Shown here in pieces: positions 11,445 to 23,700 of a stretch of DNA of 64,000 bases. The DNA is from Pterobdella sp. o SKG-2022 (lineage: Eukaryota > Annelida > Clitellata > Hirudinida > Piscicolidae), in NCBI GenBank assembly GCA_964035795.1, contig OZ038322.1, forward strand, positions 10,370,038-10,434,037. The letters are read 5' to 3'. Position numbers and translations under genes: made by a program. The notes beneath the pieces are model-generated. The model saw only the letters and a program-made list of their open reading frames with translations. It ran no database searches and was not told the origin of the DNA. Position 1 is the first letter of the stretch; each line of letters opens with the position of its first letter.

Positions 11445-12520
11445 TTCCATTAATTTTTACTTACTGTTTATTATCCGTTGCTTCCTTATATATCTTGTAA
11501 TTTTAAATAATGATGAAATCTAAAAAAAGCCATGATTTCTTGGATAACGTTTCGCTCGTTGGTTCTCGTTGCTAATCGTTATTTTCATGCAAAGAAATCT
11601 CAATAAGCCTCAACGTTTACTTATTTCTAATTAACTACCATATTGTAAAAATCTCAAAAAGGTGGAAAACAATGGTGCAAGCTAATAATCTTTTTTAGCC
11701 GAAGTAAATACTGCATTATTTGAACACAAGATAATTTTATAAAGTACAAAGCGTAATTAGCAAAGTAACGGTACAAAGATTTTGACATTTTTAGGAAGCT
11801 ATTGAAAATTTGCTAAGCAGTTAAGGTGTACAACACTTGAAAGTCTAAGAAGCCGTAGCTTTTTTGAGTCGGACTCATCAAAAGGTGTGTTTAAGCATCA
11901 CGTGTGTGACCCAACTTGGGCGTTCGGCTAGTGTGTTTGCTCAATATTTAGTTTCACAAGTACTTTAGCTAAGAATTTTTTTGTTAACACTTATAATCTT
12001 AATTTGTAAAAACTACTTTTTTCATGACGTTTTGATTCTTAGCTTAATGTACGATGAATTCTACAATTGCTATGCAACATGAAATACAAGAAATTTTAAT
12101 TATTGTTTCATAAGAAAAAACCATAAATTTAAATTTTTCAAAAATAGCATACAATGCTGCATTAAAGTTGTTTTGGTTTGACTGTGTTGATTTATTTATA
12201 TAAGACAAACGTCTTTATTAATGTTGAAAATCATTTTTAAAATATTATCTAAAAGTTCTAGATATTATTTTAGCTTTTTATTTAATATGTAAATTTTGTT
12301 TTTCAAATATTTCGAAGGTTGAAAGGAATTGCTGCCTTACTCTAAGGCGAGCTGTGAAAAAAAAAGCTAAAAAAATTTTTTTCATTTATTTTATTTCTTA
12401 AATCAATATTTTACATGAAACGGGTTTTTGAAAATTCTTCAAAATATGACTCACCTGAATAATCATCACGTGATTTTCTATTTCATCCCGTTTCGAAAGT
12501 TTGGGAAAGCAGACGACACT
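11445..12520. other. Intergenic region between FKBP and the coiled-coil gene
   Basis: Contains the FKBP 3' UTR. No canonical AATAAA was recognised close to the stop. A less A/T-biased patch at 11840-11940 does not resemble a tRNA or a coding exon. The last part is the presumed promoter of the next gene. Confidence 0.4.
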
Positions 12521-15500
12521 ATGTATAAACGAAATAAAATTTCTTTTGCTGATCTGTTTTCATCAACAAATTTGAAGTAGTTAAAATTTTTAAAAATCCA
12601 ATTCTAACTTGACATAAATTCTATATAACAATATATTTTCTTTTTCAAGTTCTTCAATTGAAGTGAGTTCTCAGCGAGGTTCATCGGGTCGAAGTCTCTC
12701 ACAATTACAATGTTCGCAAAGTGATCTATTTGAAAATCAAAGATATGAGGTAAATTTAAAGAATTCAGTAAACCACATCAATTAATTTTTTCAGATTTCA
12801 TTTATTTTTCTACAAGGAAACACCCAAGAAAGTACCAGCTTTGGTAACAGAAATAAATATGTTTGAAACAACTCCTTTAAACAGAATTGGTACTTCTATG
12901 ACAAAAAAACAATTTTCTTCAAAGAAAACCATTGAAGAACTTGACAAAAAGTTAAAATTTAAATACCTAAGATTAAAATAAAATTAATTTCACATTTTTA
13001 TTTAATGTAGAGAAGAGCTAGATATATTGATGAGGGGACTAGATGCACTATCTATTGAAGTTAAAGATATGGTTTCATCTTTAGGTCAAATCGTTAAGCA
13101 ACCTGAAAATATTCATCAGATGATCTCAGAATCTTGTAAGATTTAATTTTACTTGATCATCAGCATTTTCAATAAAATTTTGCACCAAGGGAAAGAAATG
13201 GAAAAAAAACAAGATAAAATATTGAAAGGTTTGGAAGAAAAACGAAGCAAAAATAAAGCTGAAAAAGAAATTTTATTTGAAGTCATTATAATAAATATTT
13301 TTTATGAATGTCCAAAAATTTATTTTTTAAAGAATAATATGTAAATAATAAACATGAAGATAAAGAAGTTGAAAGATACAGTGAAGGCACAAGAGATAAC
13401 CTTAGAAAAATTAGGAAATTCAGTAGCAAAGGTGCAAGTCTCTACGGATCAATCGTTATCACAATATGCTAAAGAACTTACAGAACTTTTTAAAAGCTTT
13501 AATCAAATGTATGTTTATATCAGTTCATAAGATGATGATGATGATATCAGTCTGCTTATTTGAAAAAGTTTTATTAGAATTCGTAATTTTAAAATATAAT
13601 TTTAAAGGAATGAAAAACGGAATTCTTCGTTTTGTGTGGACATTAGAAAGGCTTGGGATGATGTTCTCAAAAATTTCACTGCTACAAACGTTGTTTTTTT
13701 CACAGTTTATCATAAGCAATAAACTTAAAAATTTCACTGACTTTCAGAAAGAAAAAGAAAGCCAAGGGACACAAATGAATAATAGTTGCATGTTGGGTAA
13801 TGATGACTCGGATTCAGATAGTACTGTTTTTTACCATTCTAATCCTGCATTAGAATACCATGGAATCAACGCAGAACATAATGCTGCCGTGGACGCTAGT
13901 GCCTTGAAGGCTTCTCTTGTGCCTTCTACAAAAAACTTCAGCGTGTTCCCTCAACATCATTCTCCTTGTCCCTCAAAAGCAGCTGATGGTCTTTCTAGCT
14001 ATAACAAAGCTTTTCCGTATGGAAACTTTTCTTTAGAATCCGTGAGCGATTGTAATAATTTGAAAAACTTTCACAATAATGAGAAAACAATATATAAAAA
14101 CGAAAAAAACAATTTTATTAGATTTCATGATTGTGCACCAAAAACTCTAATTACTAGTGATCCATACTTCAATTTTCATAACATTTCTTACAATGACTAT
14201 CATTCAACTAGTGAACAATGTAACACGTTCAAAGAAAAAACTTCGTTTCCACCATATTTCTCGCAGCATAAAACCATTTCTTATAAAACTAACATAAATA
14301 ATTATAGTAATTTTTCAATTGAAAAAAATGAAACGGGAGCGTTAGACCTTACTATGGATGAACTTTGTTCAAAGTTTAACAATTCGTTGCCATTGGACTT
14401 GACGTTTGATAGTATGCCTGCGATCTCAAGCCAAGACGCTGATGCAATGATGAAAGAGGATGAAAACAAAGATGCATTGGATGTTTTAGTTGAAAGGCAT
14501 GAGAGATTGCCTTTGAGGCACGCCCCTTATAACAAGCCAGGCAAAATTAATATAGATGTTCTTAATAACTCATCCAAGAATTTATTTTATCATAATGACG
14601 AAAAAAATGTTGATAAGATATTTAAAGAAAATAATTTTGATACTTGTGACCAATTGCTTTATGAAGACGTTAAATTTCAATGTAAATATGCCTCTGTTGA
14701 ATTCTCTACTCAAAATAAAGAAAACGTAGATAAATTTAAGTTAAAAACGAAGAAAAAAGTTAAAAAACAGAAAAAAAGACCCAATCGTTCCATAGTGAGT
14801 TCTAAAAGAAGTATAAAGAATGGAAAGAATATGTGCATATTATCTCAGGCGTATACATTTAAAGATCAGAGATTTGAAGAAGAATTTAATAATGAAGAAA
14901 TTTCAATGTACGATTCTGGTAAAGAAAATATCGCTCTAACTAAAAAAAAGTTTGTTCATTGTTATTCTCATATTTATATTTAAGTAAAAATTTTATAACG
15001 CTATTCAGTTTCACTAAAAATTGAGAAAAAACTGAAAAGCTTTAAAAAAAAGAAGAATGTTCGGACAGAAAAGGAAGAGAATTTTAGAAAAAAACCAGAA
15101 GAAAAGAAAAGACTCAGCATGAGAAATTAAGGATAATTTGGAGCGAGAAAAATATTAAGACCGAGACGATTAGAAAGCTTAATTCATTCAGAGATAAAAG
15201 TGTAACACAATACAACAAATTATATAATAAAATTTTCACTTAAGAGGAAGCCAATAAAAATAAATGAGAGTTAATAGGAGTGTGAAAAGAAAGACCAGTT
15301 GCAATTCTGATTTATTTGAGAAAAAAGTTGATCGTGGAAGGTATTAGTGTTGTGAGTAGCATTAGTTATTTGGGGTGAAAAGATATAAAATGAAAAAAGT
15401 TTGATGGCAGAGTAGGGAAAAAATTCGAAAATTTATACGAAGATAAAAAACAAATAAAGCTTAAATGGGGATTAGATTACAGCAAAGAATAAAAAATGAA

Positions 15501-15808
15501 ATTTAGACAACGAAGAGAGCGAAGGGGGAAATTAGCGGAGATAGTATGGAGACTCTAGCTTTGCTTGAATCTTCACATTTTTATTCAAAAACAATTGACA
15601 ATACATTTTTTTACCCTTAATTTTTATTAATACAGTGATCAACCAAATTCCGCGAATGAGCTAGCTGAAACACAAGTAAGTATTTTTTTTTGATATGTCA
15701 AATATCTAATGAATTAAAATATTTTAGTTGTCCTCGGGTCTCTCAAACTCCTCCAAGTCGTCAGCCGAAAGTGTTTCACAGATGTTCACCATATTAGACA
15801 TAATCTAG
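12521..15808 (+). CDS. Coiled-coil protein with disordered C-terminus, possibly IHO1/CCDC36-like
   Basis: Ten exons with matching phases: 12521-12576, 12650-12749, 12817-12950, 13011-13135, 13190-13281, 13360-13508, 13608-13689, 13748-14949, 15636-15675, 15728-15808; 2061 nt, 686 residues. The N-terminus MYKRNKISFADLFSS leads into a Ser/Gln-rich stretch (SLSQLQCSQSDLF). Residues about 95-225 are heptad-like helix (EELDILMRGLDALSIEVKDM, IKKLKDTVKAQEITLEKLG). The 400-residue exon 8 is Asn/Ser-rich and probably disordered, with a basic block KLKTKKKVKKQKKR near its end. The protein finishes SSAESVSQMFTILDII. This layout recalls the meiotic recombination factor IHO1 (SQ-rich N-terminal motif, central coiled coil, disordered tail), but the match is by layout only and the family evolves quickly. 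The gene is well supported; the function is a guess. Donors at 13282 (GTCATT) and 13690 (GTTGTT) are weak. Confidence 0.7.
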
Positions 15809-17247
15809 TTATTTGCGGTATTCTTTGTCTATTGGTACGTAATATTTTAATCATTATTATACATACTACATTTTTTTTATTTAAAATATTATGTACCGTT
15901 ACGCTTATAATTATTTCACCTACTTCAGCTTTTACTGCTTAAAGATTTATTGTCACTAACTGTTCATCGCTGATATCATTGACTTAGTTTATTTATAATT
16001 TCAAAGCTTATAAAACTGTCTGCTTTTGAGTTTTGACTTAGCGAAAATTTTTCGATCTAGCCTTTCACTAAGTTCTAGATTTACGAACAGACTTCATGAA
16101 CTTATTAATAATAATAATAATCTACGAACTTTAGTATAGTGATGTTTAACCCAGAGAGTTTCAAAATCAAACTGTAAAAAGTATAATATATTTTTCAAAT
16201 GTAACATAAGTTTTAAAGAAATAAAAGTTCTATAATACGTTTTTATATGGAATATTTTTTCAAAATCACGAAAAATCAGAAGTAATGCGAAAGGTAGTTA
16301 TATTGAGAAATAGGTCGTCAAGACTTGAAATTTTGGTTTGAAAAAGTGAGTTTACCTAAACATACTCAATTGAAGGTTTTGTAATTAATTTATCCTATAA
16401 AGTCTTGTTTTACTATCTAATTACGACGCAGATTTTTTCTGATATTGTAACTATGTTTGAAAAGTTGCTCAAAGCAAAAAACTACCAAGATGGTTATCTG
16501 TATTTTTAACCATCCAAGGATAAAATCAAAGCCGAGAGATATATTTAGAAATTGTCATCCATTCCTAAGACAGACTATTTTGCTTTTTAGGCATTTATTA
16601 GGATCAAAAACTCAAGTTAAAGATTATAAAAATATAATTTAAATTTAGAGTAATAATTAAAGAAATGCGTGGGTGACATAAACTAGGTTGGTGAAGATTA
16701 TTTGAAGACTGGTGAACAAAAAGTAAATTTTTGGAGCAGGTACGTAAGTCACAAGTTCGCCTCAAGCAATCAATCACGTTTATTTCTATTAAACCGTTAA
16801 TCTTCACGACATAACTTAGTTTTTTTAACTCATTGTAAGGGTAAAATCAAACAAAAATTCTTATTCATCTAGATATAGCATTAAGAAAATTTTTTTTCGT
16901 CTTGGCAAGGTGCCATGCAAAATCATTTACAAATTAGGTTCGATGATACGCCTGGAAATAACTGAAACGTTAAAAAACGTAAACCAAGTGGCATATAACT
17001 ACCAAAGTTTTTGTAAAAATTTATGCATGTTAATTCTTAATGAATTCAAGAACAACACTACTTTTTACACTCATTTATTGGAAAATATAAATTTTATAAA
17101 TTACATGTTGTATGGAAAGTTGATTGAATGCATTTTATCTCTGTTGAGTGGTTGGATCATGGTTGCCGATAATCAGGAAAAGGATGATGAATGGCACAAT
17201 GTACATCCACTGAATATATAAAAAATTACAAACCCTTTAAATTCAGT
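15809..17247. other. Intergenic between two convergent genes
   Basis: A/T-rich sequence. A 103-codon plus-strand ORF at 16910-17221 has no recognisable motif, no sensible exon partners and a composition like random A/T-rich sequence, so it is not called as a gene. Confidence 0.4.
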
Positions 17248-18190
17248 TCATTTCCAAAATTTAAAGAAACTCAGATAATATGAAATTGATAAAACTATAA
17301 AAAATCTCACATATTTTGCCAAAAAGGATCTATTATCAGTGTTTTGCCCAAGAGCTTGTTGCTTTTCCAATTCTAATTTTCTTACATATGATTCTGTGTC
17401 AGGCCTGGAAAGTTGGAATCCAAAATATATACAGAAGAAATTGTAAAAGATTGATTATACTAACATTGGCCCTGGAACAGTGATTTTAACATCAACTGTG
17501 CTTTGGAAAGTATTTGGAGATTTTTCTTGCCAAATTTTACCTTCACAGTATTTGAGGTTAGTGCTTATAAAAGTTCCAATAAGTGCACCTTCTCCATCCA
17601 AATGTACTGTTAACACATCTCTCAAACCAGACTCCAACAGAGAACACTAATTTCATAAATTGAATTTCAAATAAACAAAAATTTGAAGTTAATGTCTTTG
17701 AACTTACAGCTTTAGTGAATCCGTAAACGTAATTTGAGTGAGTTCCATCATCATTAATTTTTGCAACTCGTATTCTATACAAACCATCATTGGCAGCTAG
17801 CTCCTAATAAATTATCAAAAAATACTAAATGAGATAATTAAAATTAACTACCTTTAATGTTTCGAAATCATTTTCGTTAAGAAAGACTTCATCATGGATA
17901 ATGGCTTTTCCTGCTTTCAACGGATCTATGCTAATTGTACCTCTTCTTGTAAAAACTGAATTAACACCTTGTTTTATGTAAAAAAAAGATATTTTGTTTA
18001 GTAAAGAATATTTGAAATTGAAATCTTACTTTCATTTATATTATGCTCCAAGACCAATTTAAAAAATCCCTCAAAATCTTCGTCTGCTTTATTCTGAAAA
18101 AATAAAAATTTTAAAACAATAATTCATTTTGGCATGAATATAAATAACCTTTAAAACGAGTAACGAAAGAATCAGTACAAGAATCTTCAT
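17248..18190 (-). CDS. EMC10: ER membrane protein complex subunit 10
   Basis: Six exons: 18190-18149, 18093-18030, 17955-17852, 17803-17708, 17646-17465, 17404-17248; 645 nt, 214 residues. The first exon is an uncleaved or cleaved hydrophobic signal, MKILVLILSLLVLK. The lumenal part carries family landmarks: LEHNINEIFTRRGTISI, ANDGLYRIRV, CSLLESGLRDVLTVHLDGEG and a second Cys in KYCEGK. After PDTESYVRKLELEKQQ comes SFLAKY and the C-terminal membrane segment VRFFIVLSISYYLSFF, the same order as human EMC10. EMC inserts tail-anchored and some multipass proteins into the ER membrane; EMC10 sits on the lumenal side. Length is slightly below the roughly 260 residues of vertebrates. Confidence 0.92.
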
Positions 18191-18757
18191 TTTGTTAAAA
18201 GAAGATTTAGGCTAAAGAAGTAATATTTTTTAGTAAAGCGCTTGATTGTTGAATTTGTATTTGAATAAAACCTAAAATCATTTCTAAAATAACAAGTCAA
18301 TTAAAATAGTTCTATAAAATTATTTCAAACCTAGAAGTTTAAAAATCAAATTGAGTTTGATTCAGAAGTATTCAAAAAAGTATTTTAAAAATTATTTAAA
18401 ATAATTATTCGACTTGTATTGAAAATATTGACACAAAGAACAAAAGAATTTATATACTTTTTTTTTTTAAATACTTCTTGCTTTTTTATCAAATAAAATT
18501 TCCGTTTCTACGCTCCATTTTGTGCACTTTTAAAATAAATCTTGAAACTTTGCTACCATTACTAGCTGAAATTGAATCTTAATCCTGATAACATTTGGTA
18601 TTGCATGAATGCTGTTTCAAAGTTTTTCAAAAATATCTCAATGAAGTTAAGATTTATAAATTTTTTTGCTGGTGAATATTTTTCATGTTGTCATTTTGAT
18701 GTATTTTAAATATTGATATTGGGAATATGTTATTAGATTAAAATGAGTTTATAGTAG

Positions 18758-19231
18758 TTATTTTTTTGGCAATCCACCATTTTTCTTGACACATTCCTCA
18801 TATGCAGCTATCAAATCTTTACACTTGTCTTCTCCTCCTTTGTCTTTTATACTGTGAAATTTCAAAAATTTAAAACATTATTAAAATAAAGTTTAATAAA
18901 AGCATTTGTAGAAATCAGGAGATTTATAAAAATACGTATAATAATTTTATCAAATGACGTAGAATAGCTTAGGCCAAAGTTATTACTTGATAATGTAAGA
19001 TTTCCTTAAGAAAAGCTTTGTGTATAAAGTTAATACTATAATGAAATAATGAGAAAAACAACAAAAATATCACCATTTATCTTTGGCTTTTCGTTGATCC
19101 GAGCATATTTGACACGCCTTGCAGTCTTTTTTAGCATCACCCTCTTCAATTTTAGGCTCGTCAGCCCATGCCGTCCTTGAAAACATGCTACTGAAACGTC
19201 TGAAAAATCCAACTCTGTTTTCGTCAGCCAT
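18758..19231 (-). CDS. COX17: COX17-like twin CX9C copper chaperone
   Basis: Two exons, 19231-19074 and 18851-18758; 252 nt, 83 residues. The C-terminal half has the COX17 pattern: C-x9-C (CSDQRKAKDKC), then nine residues, then C-x9-C (CKDLIAAYEEC). COX17 works in the mitochondrial intermembrane space and passes copper to SCO1 and COX11 for cytochrome oxidase assembly. Two oddities are visible. The adjacent Cys pair that normally binds copper just before the first helix is absent: the sequence reads CKACQIC where family members have CCxC. There is also an N-terminal extension of about 40 residues with an arginine/phenylalanine-rich helix-like segment (FFRRFSSMFSRTAW). It lies in tandem with EMC10, 567 bp upstream of it. 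A different twin-CX9C protein is less likely. Confidence 0.8.
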
Positions 19232-22200
19232 GATGCTTCTTTACTCCTGGATGCCGAGGTTTACTGAAAGAATTGATCAAACTTATAGCTATTAAAGCAT
19301 TCATGGTTTTAAGAATTTATAAATAAAAAACTTACTTAAGTTAAAAGTTATACTTTTTTTTTAATTTTTAATTAGTGGTTTTTTTTTAAATTTTATTTCT
19401 TTTTTCTCATACTATTTTTTTAGGGATATTTTCTTTTTGATGTTTTCAACATAATGAACTCATTTAATGATGTTGTTGTGACGTTATAAAATTAGCACTT
19501 AATATTTTTTTTAATTTAAACAAAAATTTATTATCTCAGTTTTTTAAATAAGACATTAAACAAAACAATCTAAACTTTATGATAATTAATGGATAAAAGT
19601 TAATGCGCATCAAGTTCACTTTAGGGTCACAAACCAAAGTTCGGCAAGTGATTTAACTTATTCAAACGTATCAATTATTCAACGTACCAACCACAATAGA
19701 GTGGGGTTTGTTTCAACGCACTTGGTCCTATTTCTTTGAAGTCTTTCCTTCTTAAAGCAATCTTTCAACAACCACGCAATGGCTTTTGAATGATCTCACA
19801 CTCTAATATTTGTTTTGTATTTCTTTGAACCTATCAATACTTTTGAAAAAAAGTTAGTAAGGAATCTGAAAGTTGGATAAAAAGAAGCTCAGAATGATAG
19901 GTTAATATTTTTGATTGATGCATCTTTCACAACATTGGTGAATAGAATTTAAAAGACTTGAACCGAATGACCACTCTTTGATCTCACCGTTGCATTTATT
20001 TAAGTCGTCATTTCAATTAGTTTTGTTAATGTGTTGGTTCTTAATAATTGAGTTTATAACCTTTCATTGAATCACATACTTCAAGTGAAGATTCTGGGAA
20101 CACGGACCTTATAATGCTTATCACGATCTTTTCCATTGTTATCTAAAGGTTTATTCATGCTTTTTATACTTTCCAAATGCCCATCTTTTGCCAGCAAAAA
20201 TTTTTATGCTATACTTTATAATAAAATTTTTTTAAAAAAGCGATAATACACTGTGTAACTTAACAACCATTAACATCCGCTTTGGCGATCATTTATGGAG
20301 AAGTTTTATATATATTTTGAGGGGCTGGACCTTTTTTGAAATTTTGATGGGTTCAATGCGATGTGACTTTGTTTAAAAAAACTCAAAATAAGTTTTTTTT
20401 TTTGGAAATTTATTATCGGAAAAAACTAGACAAAATCAATAAAACTAAAATTACAACAAATAGCGAAGTGGAACTCATAAACACGATAATAAATAAATAA
20501 AAGGCAATAAACATAGACACGGCTCAAAGAAAATTTAAGTATAAGAGGTTAGTGATAAAGAATTTATATTTCAAGTGTTTTTGCATCCGTCTGTTTGGGA
20601 GTTCTTAAGTCCGACCTATCTTTTCATCTGGCGGTTATTCCATTATTTAGTTAGGATAACTGTATGATAATGAGTTCAAATTTTTCTTGCTTGAAATTTA
20701 AAATCTTTCACTTTGAAACTACACACCAAATCATAAAATTTGTTCAAGACCGAAGTTTTTCGATTTTAAAATCATTAAGTCTGATGAACGCTTGGTTTGT
20801 GCAATCATCGGTGAATAGGGGTGTTTTAAAGCTGAAAGCACTTCAAGATCTGTCAATGATGTAATTGCACATGATGAAAAGTTCTACAACCTCTTCAAGA
20901 TGGTTTATTAGGCTTGAAACAAAAATGAGAAAGTGGAAAAAATTGTTTTTGATATTTAATTTAAAAATAACTCATTCGTATGATATTTTTTTCGCACGGA
21001 TCAATGGAAAAATTTATGTTTATGACATTAGCTATAAGATTTCAAAACAAATTTTTAACAATATATTTTGTCGAAACATTCCGAACAACTTCAATATAAA
21101 ATAGCTGGCAGATATGCAAGCCAAAATACTCATATGTTTCGAGGTTATTTTGCAAGTATAATAAATAGATATAAAATGGCGTTTTGCTGTTTTTATATTC
21201 CTTATCATTTAGCATAAAGTATTTTCCAATTATATCTTTTGTGTTTTTATCAATAAGAATGATTTATGTTTTTTGAAGATTTTTGCACAGAATATTTATG
21301 AAATATTGTTGGAAAAAATAAAAACTGAAAAATCACCATAAAAATTCAAAAACAAACAATAAAACAGACAATTGAAAAAGTATTAATATAAAACGAATAG
21401 TAGAATATTTTTTAAACAAGGTATTAAAAATTCAAAAAAATAAAGTAATAAACATTGTGGCAAAATGATCTTCTAACACACCCTTCATACTTATTTTATA
21501 CGAAGACAAGGTATATATATAGCTCTCTGAGCAACCGAATTTTATTATACATCGAGTGGTGATTAAAAGTCGAACGTTTATTTCAGTGTCTTTTTGGAGA
21601 ATAATATTTGTGTTATGGTGCTTATATTTCTTCAATGAAAACAAACTACTAAAGAGACATAGATATTGAAATTTTTTGATGTTCAGTGAGTCTTTAATGA
21701 GTCTCTTGATCTAGAATAATCCGCTATTATATCTTCTCTTATATCCCTACATCCTTAGAAGTAATTAACCAATAAATCAGCCTTAACGATTTTAAATAAA
21801 ATCGACGTGAGATGATGTTTTAAAATGGAATAAGTCGTTATGGAACTCATAGTTTTCATTACTGTCGCACGACCCATTTATGGCAAGTGTGCCTTTCAAG
21901 TAACAAGGAGTTAATTATCGAGGTTACAAAAACAAGGACAACAGATCACAGAGATTCTTAGGTGCGAAGTATTAATAATCATGTATGCCTCCATATTTAT
22001 GCCTTTTACAATTTTGTATTATTTATATTCGTCTATCAGCATTTCTCTAATATATATAACTGTATATTATATTTATGTCTATACTGGTCACCAATTAAAT
22101 TTTTAAAAGTTCTAGTTTCATTGGAAAGATATTTTTTAATGCTTTCATGAAATTTTTTTAAGTGCTTATTCTAATGTTTTGAATTTCTTTTAATAAAAAT

Positions 22201-23700
22201 TATTTTAACTTTCAATCCATCTAATGGTTTCCTAGTACTGGTTTGTGTTGGCTTTTCAGGTAAAAGCTTTATTGTTGAGGCTTTCTTATTAAATGGGATT
22301 TAAATACTTGTTTGGGAAACATTGGACAGATTAATGAATTAACTAGGTATAAATCGTTCAGATCTTTAAATTCTCTTCAGTGTCACAAGTTCAAAATGGA
22401 ACAAAATGCTTAAACCATTTATAAAATACTCAAAGCATGATTAATAGTATTCCACGAAAATGCTTCTCAACATAGGGTCGTTATTATTGATTTGTTGGGA
22501 AGTTTAAGACTATACAAAGGAAAGCAAACAATGGTGCTTGTTCATCAAATATATGATAGATCTTTGCATAGAAGTATCAAGGAATTCATGAGGTGTGAAT
22601 GAAGATGCTGTAATATTTAATATGATTTAGTTTGAATATAATTTTCTTGTATTTTTATGGGATGGATTGACTTTCAATAACATGAGAAATAGAATCTCTT
22701 GTGTTATCTGAATTAACTACAAGTATTAACTACCAGAATAAATCTTCTTTTGAGTGATTTATATTTAAAATTTTTTCAATAAAATCGTAATATATATTTC
22801 GACTAACCCATTGGGTTAAATTAAACCCTTTTTTAAGCATTGGCCCTTTTTGATACGTTTGAATTTATTGAAGTTATCTAAATGATAGAGAAACACACGA
22901 TTTATACAACGAGCAATCGAAGGTACTCGATATAGCATTTAATTGTTCTGAGTGCAGTGTTGATACACTGGTGTGGGGTGTACAATGCCCCGATTCAATG
23001 CTTTAAACAATTACTACTCTAAATAACTTGGTTCTTTTGGGTTTATCATTCTTATGGTAGCTTTCATCGAGTTTAAAGTATAACATTCGGTTGAAAAAAC
23101 ACTTTAAAAGTTCGAAAAAGTTTCATGAAAACAATATTTATCTAGGGAATAATAAGCGGCTACGGAGAGGAGTTATAATTTTAAACATAATGTTTATCTT
23201 CAATTATCTGTATCCCTGATAAGACTTCGTGCACTGAGCAGCAGAGGCAATTATAATTTCGCAAAAAATGATGTTTCTTGTCTTGTAGCTTCAGGTTATA
23301 ATTTACAGAATTGTGAAATGTTCTTTTGCTTCATTCGAAGACCATTTGAGCACTACAACATCAGCGAAGAAGCACTTAGTAATTGGTAGAATGGTTAAAA
23401 AACACTATAATGGAGTTTAATGTGATTATCTATTTATTCAACATATATTTTTAAAATGTTGTTTTTGTGGATTTTGAAGTTTTTTAAAAGAAAAACATTA
23501 GATTCCTTGATTTCATTCAAATTAGTGCTCATACCGTGCTTTGTTAGGTGCACCGTGTAAATTAATCGCTAACAAGTACACTTTTTAAAGTTTCTCTTAC
23601 ATAACTCCACACCTTTAGACTATATTGATTAATGTCTATTAGCATTTCCACTTTGTAAAAATGTCAAAGAACCTCAATAGTGTTTTAGTTTTAAATCTAA
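19232..23700. other. Gene desert, first half
   Basis: About 4.5 kb of A/T-rich sequence without a supported exon. Short ORFs at 20664-21104 and 21432-21644 have no motifs. Patches near 19690-20160 and 22900-23000 are less A/T-biased and may be old transposon sequence, but no family could be recognised. Confidence 0.4.

Noticed and set aside
13525..13737. Minus-strand 70-codon ORF
   Set aside because: Antisense to exon 7 and flanking introns of the coiled-coil gene.
16910..17221. 103-codon plus-strand ORF
   Set aside because: No motif, no exon partners and hydrophobic/Asn-rich composition expected by chance in A/T-rich DNA; not conserved-looking.
20664..21104. Two consecutive plus-strand ORFs (66 and 79 codons)
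   Set aside because: No recognisable domain; phases and splice sites do not join them to anything. Possibly old transposon debris, but not demonstrable.
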